Shown: one piece after another, positions 26,669 to 33,489 of the stretch | Layout: each line of letters starts with the position of its first letter | Numbering within the stretch: the stretch's first letter is position 1 | DNA from: Paludibaculum fermentans | GTDB lineage: Bacteria > Acidobacteriota > Terriglobia > Bryobacterales > Bryobacteraceae | Direction: 5' to 3' | DNA length: 64,000 nucleotides | Assembly (NCBI RefSeq): GCF_015277775.1 | Contig: NZ_CP063849.1 | Location: 4,030,001 to 4,094,000, forward strand | Position numbers and translations under genes: made by a program | The notes under the pieces: generated by a model | The model's input: only the letters and a program-made list of their open reading frames with translations | The model's database searches: none | What the model was told of the DNA's origin: nothing

Positions 26669-27170
26669 GCCGGTCAGGGGACCGGCTGCCGACGAGGGCG
26701 TCCGCCGTCCTGACGGGGTGGGCTCGACGGGGCGGGTGGGCTGGTGGCTTCGTTTCGTTGACGGGCTCGCTTAGTTGAGGCGGCGGCGGCCTTTCCGTTC
26801 CGCAGAGAGAAAAGAGCCGGTCAGGGGACCGGCTGCGGACGAGGGCGTCCGCCCTCCCGACGGGGTGGCTCGATGGTTCGGGGGCTGGTGGCTTCGTTTC
26901 GTTGACGGGCTCGCTAGTTGAGGCAGCGGCCTCCTTTCCATTCCGAAGAGAGAAGAGAGCCGGTCAGGGGACCGGCTGCGGACGAGGGCGTCCGCCCTCC
27001 TGGCGGGGGGGCTCGGCGGTTCGGGTGGGCTGGTGGCTTCGTTTCGTTGACGGGCTCGCTTAGTTGAGGCGGCGGCCTCCTTTCCGTTCCGAAGAGAGAA
27101 GTGGGCCGGTCAGGGGACCGGCTGCGGACGAGGGCGTCCGCCCTCCCGGCGGGGTGAGCTCGGGGGGCGA
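26669..27170. repeat. Tandem ~146-bp double-hairpin repeats (four copies)
   Basis: The core stem GCCGGTC-AGGG-GACCGGC lies at 26669, 26816, 26959 and 27105, a period of 143-147 bp. Each is followed at once by a second hairpin around GGACGAGGGCGTCC / GAGGGCGTCCGCCCTC and then by a conserved linker with a TTCGTTTCGTT word. It fills most of the 998-bp stretch between the lactate permease start and the next gene, which contains no convincing coding sequence. The structure is REP-like. Confidence 0.88.
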
Positions 27171-27382
27171 GCACACGGAGGGCTCGGCGGTTGCTGGCTG
27201 CGGCTCCCCGGAGGGGATTTACAGGTGAGGTTGTCAAGGAGCAGGGCCAGATGGGCTCCGACTGGTGATGCGACCGGCTGCGGAGTCTGCAGACGGCTTC
27301 GTTTCGTTGATGCTCCGCGGTTTCGTTGATGCCCGGCGACTTCGTTTCGCCAACAGGGCGCGACTTGGTGCTGGGGTGGTCT

Positions 27383-28090
27383 TCAGCGCTTCGAGACGTT
27401 GTAGAAGTTGGCCGGCAGTCCGTCTTCGCGGATCGGGTTGGTTTCGTTTCGTGGAATGCGGATCGGCTGGAGGTCGGCGAGCGGGTCCTGGTTGTCGGGA
27501 TGGTTTGTCTCGATGCCGGTGGTGAGGTGTTCGAGGGCACGGCGCGGGCGGCCAAACCCTTCATAGAAGAAAAGTTCGTCGGTGTTGCTGGTCAGCCGGG
27601 TGACCTCGGCCAAGGGGACGTTTTCGCGGACGCCTTTGACGACATCGGGGTGCTGCTGGGCTAGAGCGGCGCGTTCGGTCTGGAGTTTGCCGAGCTCCCT
27701 GATGGCACGATAGAGGCCTCGTTCGAGGTCGCGGCGGTAACGGGCATAGCGGTCGAGTTGGGCGCCGTGCGGGTCGGTTTCGGCCAATGGGTCCGTTTCG
27801 GCGAGGATCAAGCATTCGAAGGATTCGATGCGGCGGAGGTTCCAGGTGTGAGTGAGGATGCGGTGGAAGATCTCCTCCTCGAGGCAGTTCGCGGGCCGGG
27901 TATCGAGGCGCAGGGACGCTTCGAGGGCGGTGAACGAGGCGCGGTCTTCGGGCGTGATGCTGAGGTGCTGGGCGGTGAAGCCGTGGCGACGGGCGTTCTG
28001 GGATGAGCGGGCCTTGCCTTGGATGGAGACGGGTCCGGTGGACTGTTTTGCGTTGGCCTGATTGGCGGTGATCTGAGCGGCGGTAGCCAT
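27383..28090 (-). CDS. Unknown protein with an STGP...GKARSSQNARRHG motif (copy 1)
   Basis: A 235-residue soluble protein with a clear AAGGAG nine bases upstream of its ATG. The N terminus (ANQANAKQSTGP, then GKARSSQNARRHGFTAQHL, residues ~9-43) is the signature of a multicopy family of unknown function common in Acidobacteriota and Planctomycetota. A helical part follows with a LEEEIFHRI...WNLRRIESFE pattern and a C terminus containing NETNP. About 96% identical to 31071-31778. The purine-rich GAAACGAA-type word overlaps the codons for NETN near the C terminus. The function is not known. Confidence 0.75.
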   Translation of the reverse strand: MATAAQITANQANAKQSTGPVSIQGKARSSQNARRHGFTAQHLSITPEDRASFTALEASLRLDTRPANCLEEEIFHRILTHTWNLRRIESFECLILAETDPLAETDPHGAQLDRYARYRRDLERGLYRAIRELGKLQTERAALAQQHPDVVKGVRENVPLAEVTRLTSNTDELFFYEGFGRPRRALEHLTTGIETNHPDNQDPLADLQPIRIPRNETNPIREDGLPANFYNVSKR

Positions 28091-28848
28091 GATGTCAAAC
28101 TCCTTGTAAATGAAAATGGCCGGCGTAGGGGCCGGCGCGATTCCAGGGTAACTGGGAGTGTCAAGGGAAATTGGCCCATTTCTGGAAGCTTTTGTTGAAA
28201 AGAAACGAAATAAAGAGTTTCGGATGCGGTGACGGCCAATCGCTCAATACCGGAATTGGGGGAAAAGTGCGTTGGCTTGGAGGTGCCGGACGGCTGCCTG
28301 AGGGACTGCAGGGGTGCGACCGACTCCGCGCTTGCCAGGTTTGCGTCACAGGCTGGTTGGCGGCCTTTGGCTTCGTTTGGAGCGGCCAGGGTGATGGGGC
28401 GGCTGGAGCCGGCCGCTGCGGCGAGGACGGCCGGAATGCTGGCGGCCTGGCGGGCGCGCTCCTGGGCGTGGAAGGGGCGGAGGGCCTTCTGGACGGCGGT
28501 GATTCGGGCACAGATCCAGGCGTGGTAGCGGCCCAGGATTTGGAGGACCTCGGCGTGGTTCTGGTGAATCCAGAGCACGGCTTGGCGACGGGCTCCGTTG
28601 CTGACGCGGAGGGCTTCGGCCCAGAGTTTGGCTTCGAGTTGGAACAGGCGGCGCTCGTGGCCTCGGAGCATCAGGCGTTGGACGAACAGGGTGCGGAAGC
28701 GCGGGTCGGCGATGTCCTCCGTCTGCTCCAACGACTGTTGGTAGAGGCTGGCTTCGATGCCGGCAGGCAGGAGGTAGAGGCTGTCCTGTCGTCTCGGCCG
28801 GCTGGTGGCGCGTGGCGTGCGGCGGTGGCAACGGGTTCGTTTCGTCAT
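27808..28848 (-). CDS. Unknown Arg/Ala-rich protein (copy 1, 3' end uncertain)
   Basis: It starts MTKRTRCHRR at 28848. The first ~170 residues look genuine (AGIEASLYQQSLEQTEDIADPR, then QRLMLRGHERRLFQLEAKLWAEAL, predicted helical) and are conserved in copy 2. The frame stays open for 346 residues and runs 283 bp into the next gene in a different frame, where its composition turns to Pro/Ser/Arg. I doubt the last part is a natural protein. No family is recognised. The start codon is followed directly by the ACGAAACGAA word. Confidence 0.5.
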   Translation of the reverse strand: MTKRTRCHRRTPRATSRPRRQDSLYLLPAGIEASLYQQSLEQTEDIADPRFRTLFVQRLMLRGHERRLFQLEAKLWAEALRVSNGARRQAVLWIHQNHAEVLQILGRYHAWICARITAVQKALRPFHAQERARQAASIPAVLAAAAGSSRPITLAAPNEAKGRQPACDANLASAESVAPLQSLRQPSGTSKPTHFSPNSGIERLAVTASETLYFVSFQQKLPEMGQFPLTLPVTLESRRPLRRPFSFTRSLTSWLPPLRSPPIRPTQNSPPDPSPSKARPAHPRTPVATASPPSTSASRPKTAPRSPPSKRPCASIPGPRTASRRRSSTASSLTPGTSAASNPSNA

Positions 28849-28872
28849 GGCGTTGGATTTCAGTTTCAGGCG

Positions 28873-29341
28873 TCAGCGGGGTTTCGTCCTGGAGGTGCGG
28901 AGGGTGGCGAGATCGGCGCGGCTGCGGCGCCAGGAGCGGGTTTCAAAGTCCTGGCTCATGCGGATACAAGCGGCATCGCGGGCGCTCCGGTCTCGAATGG
29001 CGACGTAGGTAAGCGGGATCGGCGTTGGGGCACTCCTTCGTCACCGAATCCCAATCGCGCTCGATGGCCACGCAGAGGGCCGTCGTCTCGATGAGCGAGT
29101 ACCGGGAGTTGCGCCAAAGTTCCTCGGCAATGGAGTCGGCCATGTGCTGTTCGAGGCGGGTGGTGGGGGCGACGTGCTGGTGGACGTCGTCGCGGAGGGC
29201 TTTGAAGAGGCCCTGGTCCTCGATGCAGGTGATGACGCTGGTCGAGTCGTCGCCCATGAGGAGAGCGTTCTCGGCGCTGGTGGTTGGCAGAAAGTGGCGC
29301 GAGGGCGTGAAGCCGTCGGCCGCCGGTTTGAAGATTTCCAT
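28873..29341 (-). pseudogene. Frameshifted copy of the cassette's first gene
   Basis: It starts MEIFKPAADGF at 29341 with AAGGAG 8 bp upstream. Compared with the intact 157-residue homologue at 32561-33034, it lacks exactly 5 bp near 29008, after the codons for NADPAY; the frame is lost and the residual reading stops at 28943. The homologous stop is at 28873, so the span is 469 bp against 474 bp. It shares the helical pattern L-E-Q-H-M...I-A-E-E-L-W...R...IE with the third gene of the cassette. Function unknown. Confidence 0.75.
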
Positions 29342-29884
29342 GTGGTTGCTCCTTGGCGGAAGTTGTACTCCATAAGAGAAAGCGATTCTGGGGGCTGCGG
29401 CTGTAAGCGATTGGATGGAAAGCGAAGATAAATCCCGAGCGGCGGGCAATGAAGCTCGCTTAATGCTGGAATTGGGGGAGAAGTGGGGTAAGTGGAGGTA
29501 GATTCGCCTGGGCGAGGGTTGCCTTTGGAAGGCCGGGATTGGCCTTGGCCGGGCGTTGCCCTGCGACGTATTTGGAGATGGCCGGCGTGGCGGGCGATGC
29601 TGAGGACTGCTGGGGCGATGGTGAGAAAGTTGGGGACAGTTGCACCCGTCCCAAAGGGGTTTTCCTTGTGCTGATTGCAGACTCTCAGGTACTTTTTGTG
29701 GGATATGGCGCAGAGTTCGGCCTTCTGAGCGGATTGGGGGTGCCGTCGTGGGCTCGGCGACTGGCGGAGCAGTGGAAATGCGGAGGAGATCTGTCGGTGT
29801 TGAGCGAGTTCCTGAGTGATTTGCCCCAACTGGAGGCCGGGTTTTGCGGATTCGCGGTGGGACGGGTCAGGCTGTCGACGGCTC
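29342..29884. other. Non-coding end of duplication copy 1
   Basis: No gene can be supported in these ~540 bp. The stretch is conserved with 33035-33577 in copy 2 and ends identically for about 85 bp. A related, inverted stretch lies at 48165-48360. Short open frames here give similar peptides in all copies (VGYG...AVGRVR), so this may be a decayed coding end. Confidence 0.5.
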
Positions 29885-30233
29885 GCAGGCGCCGGTCATC
29901 CGTGAGCCCGCCGATGGAGCCCTTGATGGTCTCGAAATGGCCGCTCTCCACGGTCAGGTCATAGACAAAGACCGCGCCGACGACTACCCAGGCGATCCAG
30001 AAGGCAGCGTACACCGCACCATGCGCTGTCGCGCCCAGCACCATCGTGGGCGGCATGCGGAAGACCAAAAGCGCCACCAGAACCGCAGTCACGAGGCCCG
30101 AGATCGCTGCCCAGTGGCCGGCGATCTTTTTGATGGCGAGGAGGTAAAAGAGCACTAGTACGGGAAGCGCCGAGACGATCGTGGAGAGCGCTTCGTTGTT
30201 GAGTGGATTATAATTTTGAACCCAAGTCTGCAT
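29885..30233 (-). pseudogene. 5' fragment of the lactate permease gene
   Basis: It reproduces the first 116 codons of the permease at 24738-26384 (MQTWVQ... to GGLTDDRRL) plus ~50 bp of upstream DNA, with a single base change. It then runs out of homology into a foreign frame. If expressed it would give about three membrane helices fused to an unrelated tail. It carries a second copy of the permease promoter region, so transcription may enter the neighbouring DNA from here. Confidence 0.9.
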
Positions 30234-30516
30234 GGTGGGAGTAGCCCGAACGAAGCGGAATCTTATCACATGCCATCCCTGGGGATAACCGGTGAGCACC
30301 GGTGAGCACGGGTTGCCGTATTTGTTGCGAGAGCACGATTGACGGCGGGTATGGCTGGTGGCTTCGTTTCGTGGAGTTCCGGAGGCTGTTGGTTGCTGGG
30401 GCTGGGTAGCCGGGCGCTGCCGGGACTGGGTGAGACGAGTTGGGGCCGGGCTGCCGGATCGGACAACTGGTGGGGACCGGCTTGGGGTATCGGTCCTTCG
30501 TCTGGATGAGAAGAGG

Positions 30517-30860
30517 GCCGGTCAAGGGACCGGCTGCGGACGCGGGCGTCCGCCCTCCTGGCGGGGTGGGCTCGACGGTTTGAGGGGGGATGGTGGCTTC
30601 GTTTCGTTGGGTTGCGGCCACGCTTGGAACTTGAAAAGTGAAGAGAGCCGGTCAGGGGACCGGCTGCGGACGAGGGCGTCCGCCCTCCTGGCGGGGGGGC
30701 TCGGCGGTTCGGGTGGGCTGGTGGCTTCGTTTCGTTGACGGGCTCGCTTAGTTGAGGCGGCGGCCTCCTTTCCGTTCCGAAGAGAGGAGAGGGCCGGTCA
30801 GGGGACCGGCTGCGGACCAGGGCGTCCGCCCTCCCGGCGGGGTGAGCTCGGGGGGCGAGC
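30517..30860. repeat. Tandem ~146-bp double-hairpin repeats (three copies)
   Basis: Core stems at 30517, 30647 and 30793. The first has AAGG instead of AGGG in the loop and the third has a changed second hairpin. The linker before the second copy differs from all others. The stretch 30287-31070 contains no convincing gene. Confidence 0.85.
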
Positions 30861-31070
30861 ACACGGAGGGCTCGGCGGTTGCTGGCTGCGGCTTCCCGGA
30901 GGGCATTTACAGGTGAGGTTGTCAAAGAGCAGGGCCAGATGGGCTCCGGTTGGTGATGCGACCAGCAGATGAGTCGGATGACGGCTTCGTTTCGTTGATG
31001 CTCCGCGGTTTCGTTGATGCCCGGCGACTTCGTTTCGCCAACAGGGCGCGACCTGGTGCTGGGGTGGTCT

Positions 31071-31778
31071 TCAGCGCTTCGAGACGTTGTAGAAGTTGGC
31101 CGGCAGTCCGTCTTCGCGCATCGGGTTGGTTTCGTTTCGTGGAACGCGGATGGGTTGGAGGTCGGCCAGCGGGTCCTGGTTGTCGGGGTGGTTCGTTTCG
31201 ATACCGGTGGTGAGGTGTTCGAGGGCGCGCCTTGGGCGGCCATAGCCTTCGTAGAAGAAGAGTTCGTCGGTGTTGCTGGTCAGGCGGGTGACTTCAGCCA
31301 ATGGGACGTTTTCGCGGACGCCTTTGACGACATCGGGATGTTGCTGGGCGAGGGCGGCGCGCTCGGTTTGGAGTTTGCTGAGTTCCTTGATGGCGCGATA
31401 GAGGCCGCGTTCGAGGTCGCGGCGGTAACGGGCATAGCGGTCGAGTTGGGCGCCGTGCGGGTCGGTTTCGGCCAATGGGTCCGTTTCGGCGAGAATGATG
31501 CATTCGAAGGATTCGATGCGGCGGAGGTTCCAGGTGTGGGTGAGGATGCGATGGAAGATCTCTTCTTCGAGGCTGTTCGCGGGCCGGGTATCGAGGCGGA
31601 GGGAAGCTTCGAGGGCTGTGAACGCGATACGGTCTTCGGGCGTGATGCTAAGGTGCTGAGCGGTGAAGCCGTGGCGGCGGGCGTTCTGGGATGAGCGGGC
31701 CTTGCCCTCGATGGTGACGGGTCCGGTGGACTGTTTTGCGTTGGCCTGGTTGGCGGTGATCTGAGCGGCGGTAGCCAT
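31071..31778 (-). CDS. Unknown protein with an STGP...GKARSSQNARRHG motif (copy 2)
   Basis: A 235-residue homologue of 27383-28090, differing at about ten positions that are mostly conservative (for example Ser to Thr and Gln to Glu in the STGPxTIxGKARSS part), with an AAGGAG upstream of the ATG. Equal length and conservative substitutions suggest that the protein was under selection in both copies. Function unknown. Confidence 0.75.
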   Translation of the reverse strand: MATAAQITANQANAKQSTGPVTIEGKARSSQNARRHGFTAQHLSITPEDRIAFTALEASLRLDTRPANSLEEEIFHRILTHTWNLRRIESFECIILAETDPLAETDPHGAQLDRYARYRRDLERGLYRAIKELSKLQTERAALAQQHPDVVKGVRENVPLAEVTRLTSNTDELFFYEGYGRPRRALEHLTTGIETNHPDNQDPLADLQPIRVPRNETNPMREDGLPANFYNVSKR

Positions 31779-32536
31779 GATGAGAATCTCCTTGTAAACG
31801 AAAATGGCCGGCGTAGGTGCCGGCGCGATTCCAGGGTAACGGGGGGAGTCAAGGGAAATTGGCCCATTTCTGGGGGCTTGTGTTGAAAAGAAACGAAATA
31901 AAGAGTTTCGGATGCGGTGACGGCCAATCGCTCAATACCGGAATTGGGGGAGAAGTGCGTTGGGCGGCAGACGCAGGGTGGCTTCCTGGGAGACTGCGGG
32001 GGGTCGGCAGGCTCCGCGCTTGCCAGGTTTGCGTCAAGGACTGGGTGGCGGCCGTTGGCTTCGTTTGGAGCGGCCAGGGTGATGGGTCGGCCGGAGCCGG
32101 CCGCGGCCGCGAACACCGCAGGGGTGCTGGCGGCCTGGCGGGCGTGCTCCTGGGCGAGGTAGGGGCGGAGGGCCTTCTGGACGGCGGTGATGCGGGCACA
32201 GATCCAGACGTGGTAGCGGCCCAGGATCCGGATGACTTCGGCGTGGTTCTGGTGAATCCAGAGCACGGCTTGTCGGCGGACTCCGTTGGTGGCACGAAGG
32301 GCTTCGGCCCAGAGTTTGGCTTCGAATTGGAAGAGGCGGCGCTCGTGGCCTCGGAGCATCAGGCGGTCGATGAAGAGGGCGCGGAAACGCGGGTCGGGGA
32401 TGTCCGCCGTCTGCTCCAACGACTGTTGGTAGAGGCTGGCTTCGATGCCGTCAGGCAGGCGGTAGAGGCTGTCGTGGAGGCTGGGCGGGCGGGCGGGGCG
32501 GGCGGCGCGGCGGTGGCAACGGGTTCGTTTCGTCAT
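31280..32536 (-). CDS. Unknown Arg/Ala-rich protein (copy 2, 3' end uncertain)
   Basis: Homologue of the gene starting at 28848, again beginning MTKRTRCHRR on the ACGAAACGAA word. It lies 24 bp after the stop of the gene at 32561. The frame remains open for 418 residues and overlaps the next gene by ~500 bp in another frame. Only the first ~170-200 residues have protein-like composition. Family not recognised. Confidence 0.5.
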   Translation of the reverse strand: MTKRTRCHRRAARPARPPSLHDSLYRLPDGIEASLYQQSLEQTADIPDPRFRALFIDRLMLRGHERRLFQFEAKLWAEALRATNGVRRQAVLWIHQNHAEVIRILGRYHVWICARITAVQKALRPYLAQEHARQAASTPAVFAAAAGSGRPITLAAPNEANGRHPVLDANLASAEPADPPQSPRKPPCVCRPTHFSPNSGIERLAVTASETLYFVSFQHKPPEMGQFPLTPPVTLESRRHLRRPFSFTRRFSSWLPPLRSPPTRPTQNSPPDPSPSRARPAHPRTPAATASPLSTLASRPKTVSRSQPSKLPSASIPGPRTASKKRSSIASSPTPGTSAASNPSNASFSPKRTHWPKPTRTAPNSTAMPVTAATSNAASIAPSRNSANSKPSAPPSPSNIPMSSKASAKTSHWLKSPA

Positions 32537-32560
32537 GGCGCTGGTCTCCGGTTTGGGACG

Positions 32561-33034
32561 TTAGCGGGACTTCGTCCTGTAGGTGCGGAGGGTGGCGAGG
32601 TCGGCGCGGCTGCGGCGCCAGGAGCGGGCTTCGAAGTCCTGGCTACTGCGGATGCAGGAAGTGTCGCGGGCGCTCCGGTCGCGCACGGCGACGTAGGTCC
32701 GGTAGGCGGGATCAGCGCTGGGGCACTCCTGGGTCACCGATTCCCAATCGCGCTCGATGGCGACGCAGAGGGCCGTCGTCTCGATGAGCGAGTACCGGGA
32801 GTTGCGCCAAAGTTCCTCGGCAATGGAGTCGGCCATGTGCTGTTCGAGGCGGGTGGCGGGGGCGACGTGTTGGTGGACGTCATCGCGGAGGGCTTTATAG
32901 AGACCCTGGTCCTCGATGCAGGTGATGACGCTGGTCGAGTCGTCGCCCATGAGGAGAGCGTTCTCGGCGCTGGTGGTTTGCAGAAAGTGGCGCGAGGGTG
33001 TGAAGCCGTCGGTCGCCGGTTTGAAGATATCCAT
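32561..33034 (-). CDS. Unknown 157-residue protein, first gene of the cassette (intact copy)
   Basis: It starts MDIFKPATDGF with a GGAGC upstream. The centre reads RLEQHMADSIAEELWRNSRY and then SLIETTALCVAIERDW, a helical pattern that resembles the LEEE...W..RR.E.FE part of the third gene. The C terminus is Arg-rich (RSWRRSRADLATLRTYRTKSR), which could bind nucleic acid. No membrane segment or signal peptide. The other copy (28873-29341) is frameshifted. Function unknown. Confidence 0.65.
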   Translation of the reverse strand: MDIFKPATDGFTPSRHFLQTTSAENALLMGDDSTSVITCIEDQGLYKALRDDVHQHVAPATRLEQHMADSIAEELWRNSRYSLIETTALCVAIERDWESVTQECPSADPAYRTYVAVRDRSARDTSCIRSSQDFEARSWRRSRADLATLRTYRTKSR

Positions 33035-33489
33035 GTGGTCGCTCCTTGGCCGAAGTTGTACTCCATGGGGGCAAGCGATTCAGGGGGGAACGGCCGTAAA
33101 CGATTGGATGGAAAGAGAAGATAAATCCTGAGCGATGGGCAATGAAGGTGGTTTAATGCCGGAATTGGGGGAGAAGTGGGGTAAGTGGACGTGGATTCGC
33201 CTGGGCGAAGGTTGCCTCTGGGAGGCCGGGATTGGCCTGGGCCGCACGCTTCCCGGCGAAGGACTTGGAGATGGCCTGCGTGGCGGGTCATGCTGAGAAC
33301 GCCTGGGGCCATGGTGAGAAAGTTGGGGACAGTTGCACCCGTCCCAACGGGGTTTTCCGTGTGCCAATTGCAGACTCCCAGGTACTCTTTGTGGGATATG
33401 GCGCAGAGTTCGGCCTTCAGACCGGATTGGGGCTGCCGTCGTAGGCTCGGCGTCTGGCGGAGCAGTGGAATTGCGGAGGAGATCTGTCG

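Larger units (their letters stand above)
26514..28843. repeat. Dispersed GAAACGAA (TTCGTTTC) word, copy 1
   Basis: Exact TTCGTTTC or its complement occurs at 26514, 26749, 26893, 27038, 27298, 27341, 27443, 28202 and 28836. That is nine copies in 2.3 kb, where about 0.07 would be expected by chance on both strands. Several extend to TTCGTTTCGTTGA. Copies lie between genes, at the start of one gene (codons 2-4 of the gene at 28848) and near the 3' end of another (27383-28090). The same pattern recurs in copy 2. Confidence 0.85.
26036..29884. repeat. Tandem large duplication, copy 1 (3849 bp)
   Basis: This segment starts inside the lactate permease gene, runs through its 5' end, the hairpin repeat array and three unknown genes, and ends at a GTCGACGGCTC that also ends copy 2. 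The second copy is at 29885-33577. The permease-derived part (26036 to about 26440) differs from copy 2 by about one base, while the rest differs by several percent and by indels, so the two copies do not have one uniform age. Confidence 0.9.
30363..32531. repeat. Dispersed GAAACGAA (TTCGTTTC) word, copy 2
   Basis: Exact copies begin at 30363, 30598, 30726, 30986, 31029, 31131, 31192, 31890 and 32524. Positions mostly match those of copy 1, so they predate the duplication; the one at 31192 is new relative to copy 1. Confidence 0.85.

Noticed and set aside
26669-27170. Possible CRISPR array
   Set aside because: Units are ~146 bp, consist mainly of hairpins with conserved linkers, and have no short unique spacers or cas genes nearby.
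26914-27564. 216-codon minus-strand frame through the hairpin repeats
   Set aside because: It overlaps the 3' end of the ARRHG-motif gene in another frame, and its Pro/Arg/Thr-rich sequence follows the repeat DNA rather than a protein pattern.
30233-30299. Upstream extension of the permease fragment (extra N-terminal codons)
   Set aside because: The extension uses a non-ATG start and is not family-like; the natural start is the ATG at the MQTWVQ codons, as in the intact gene.
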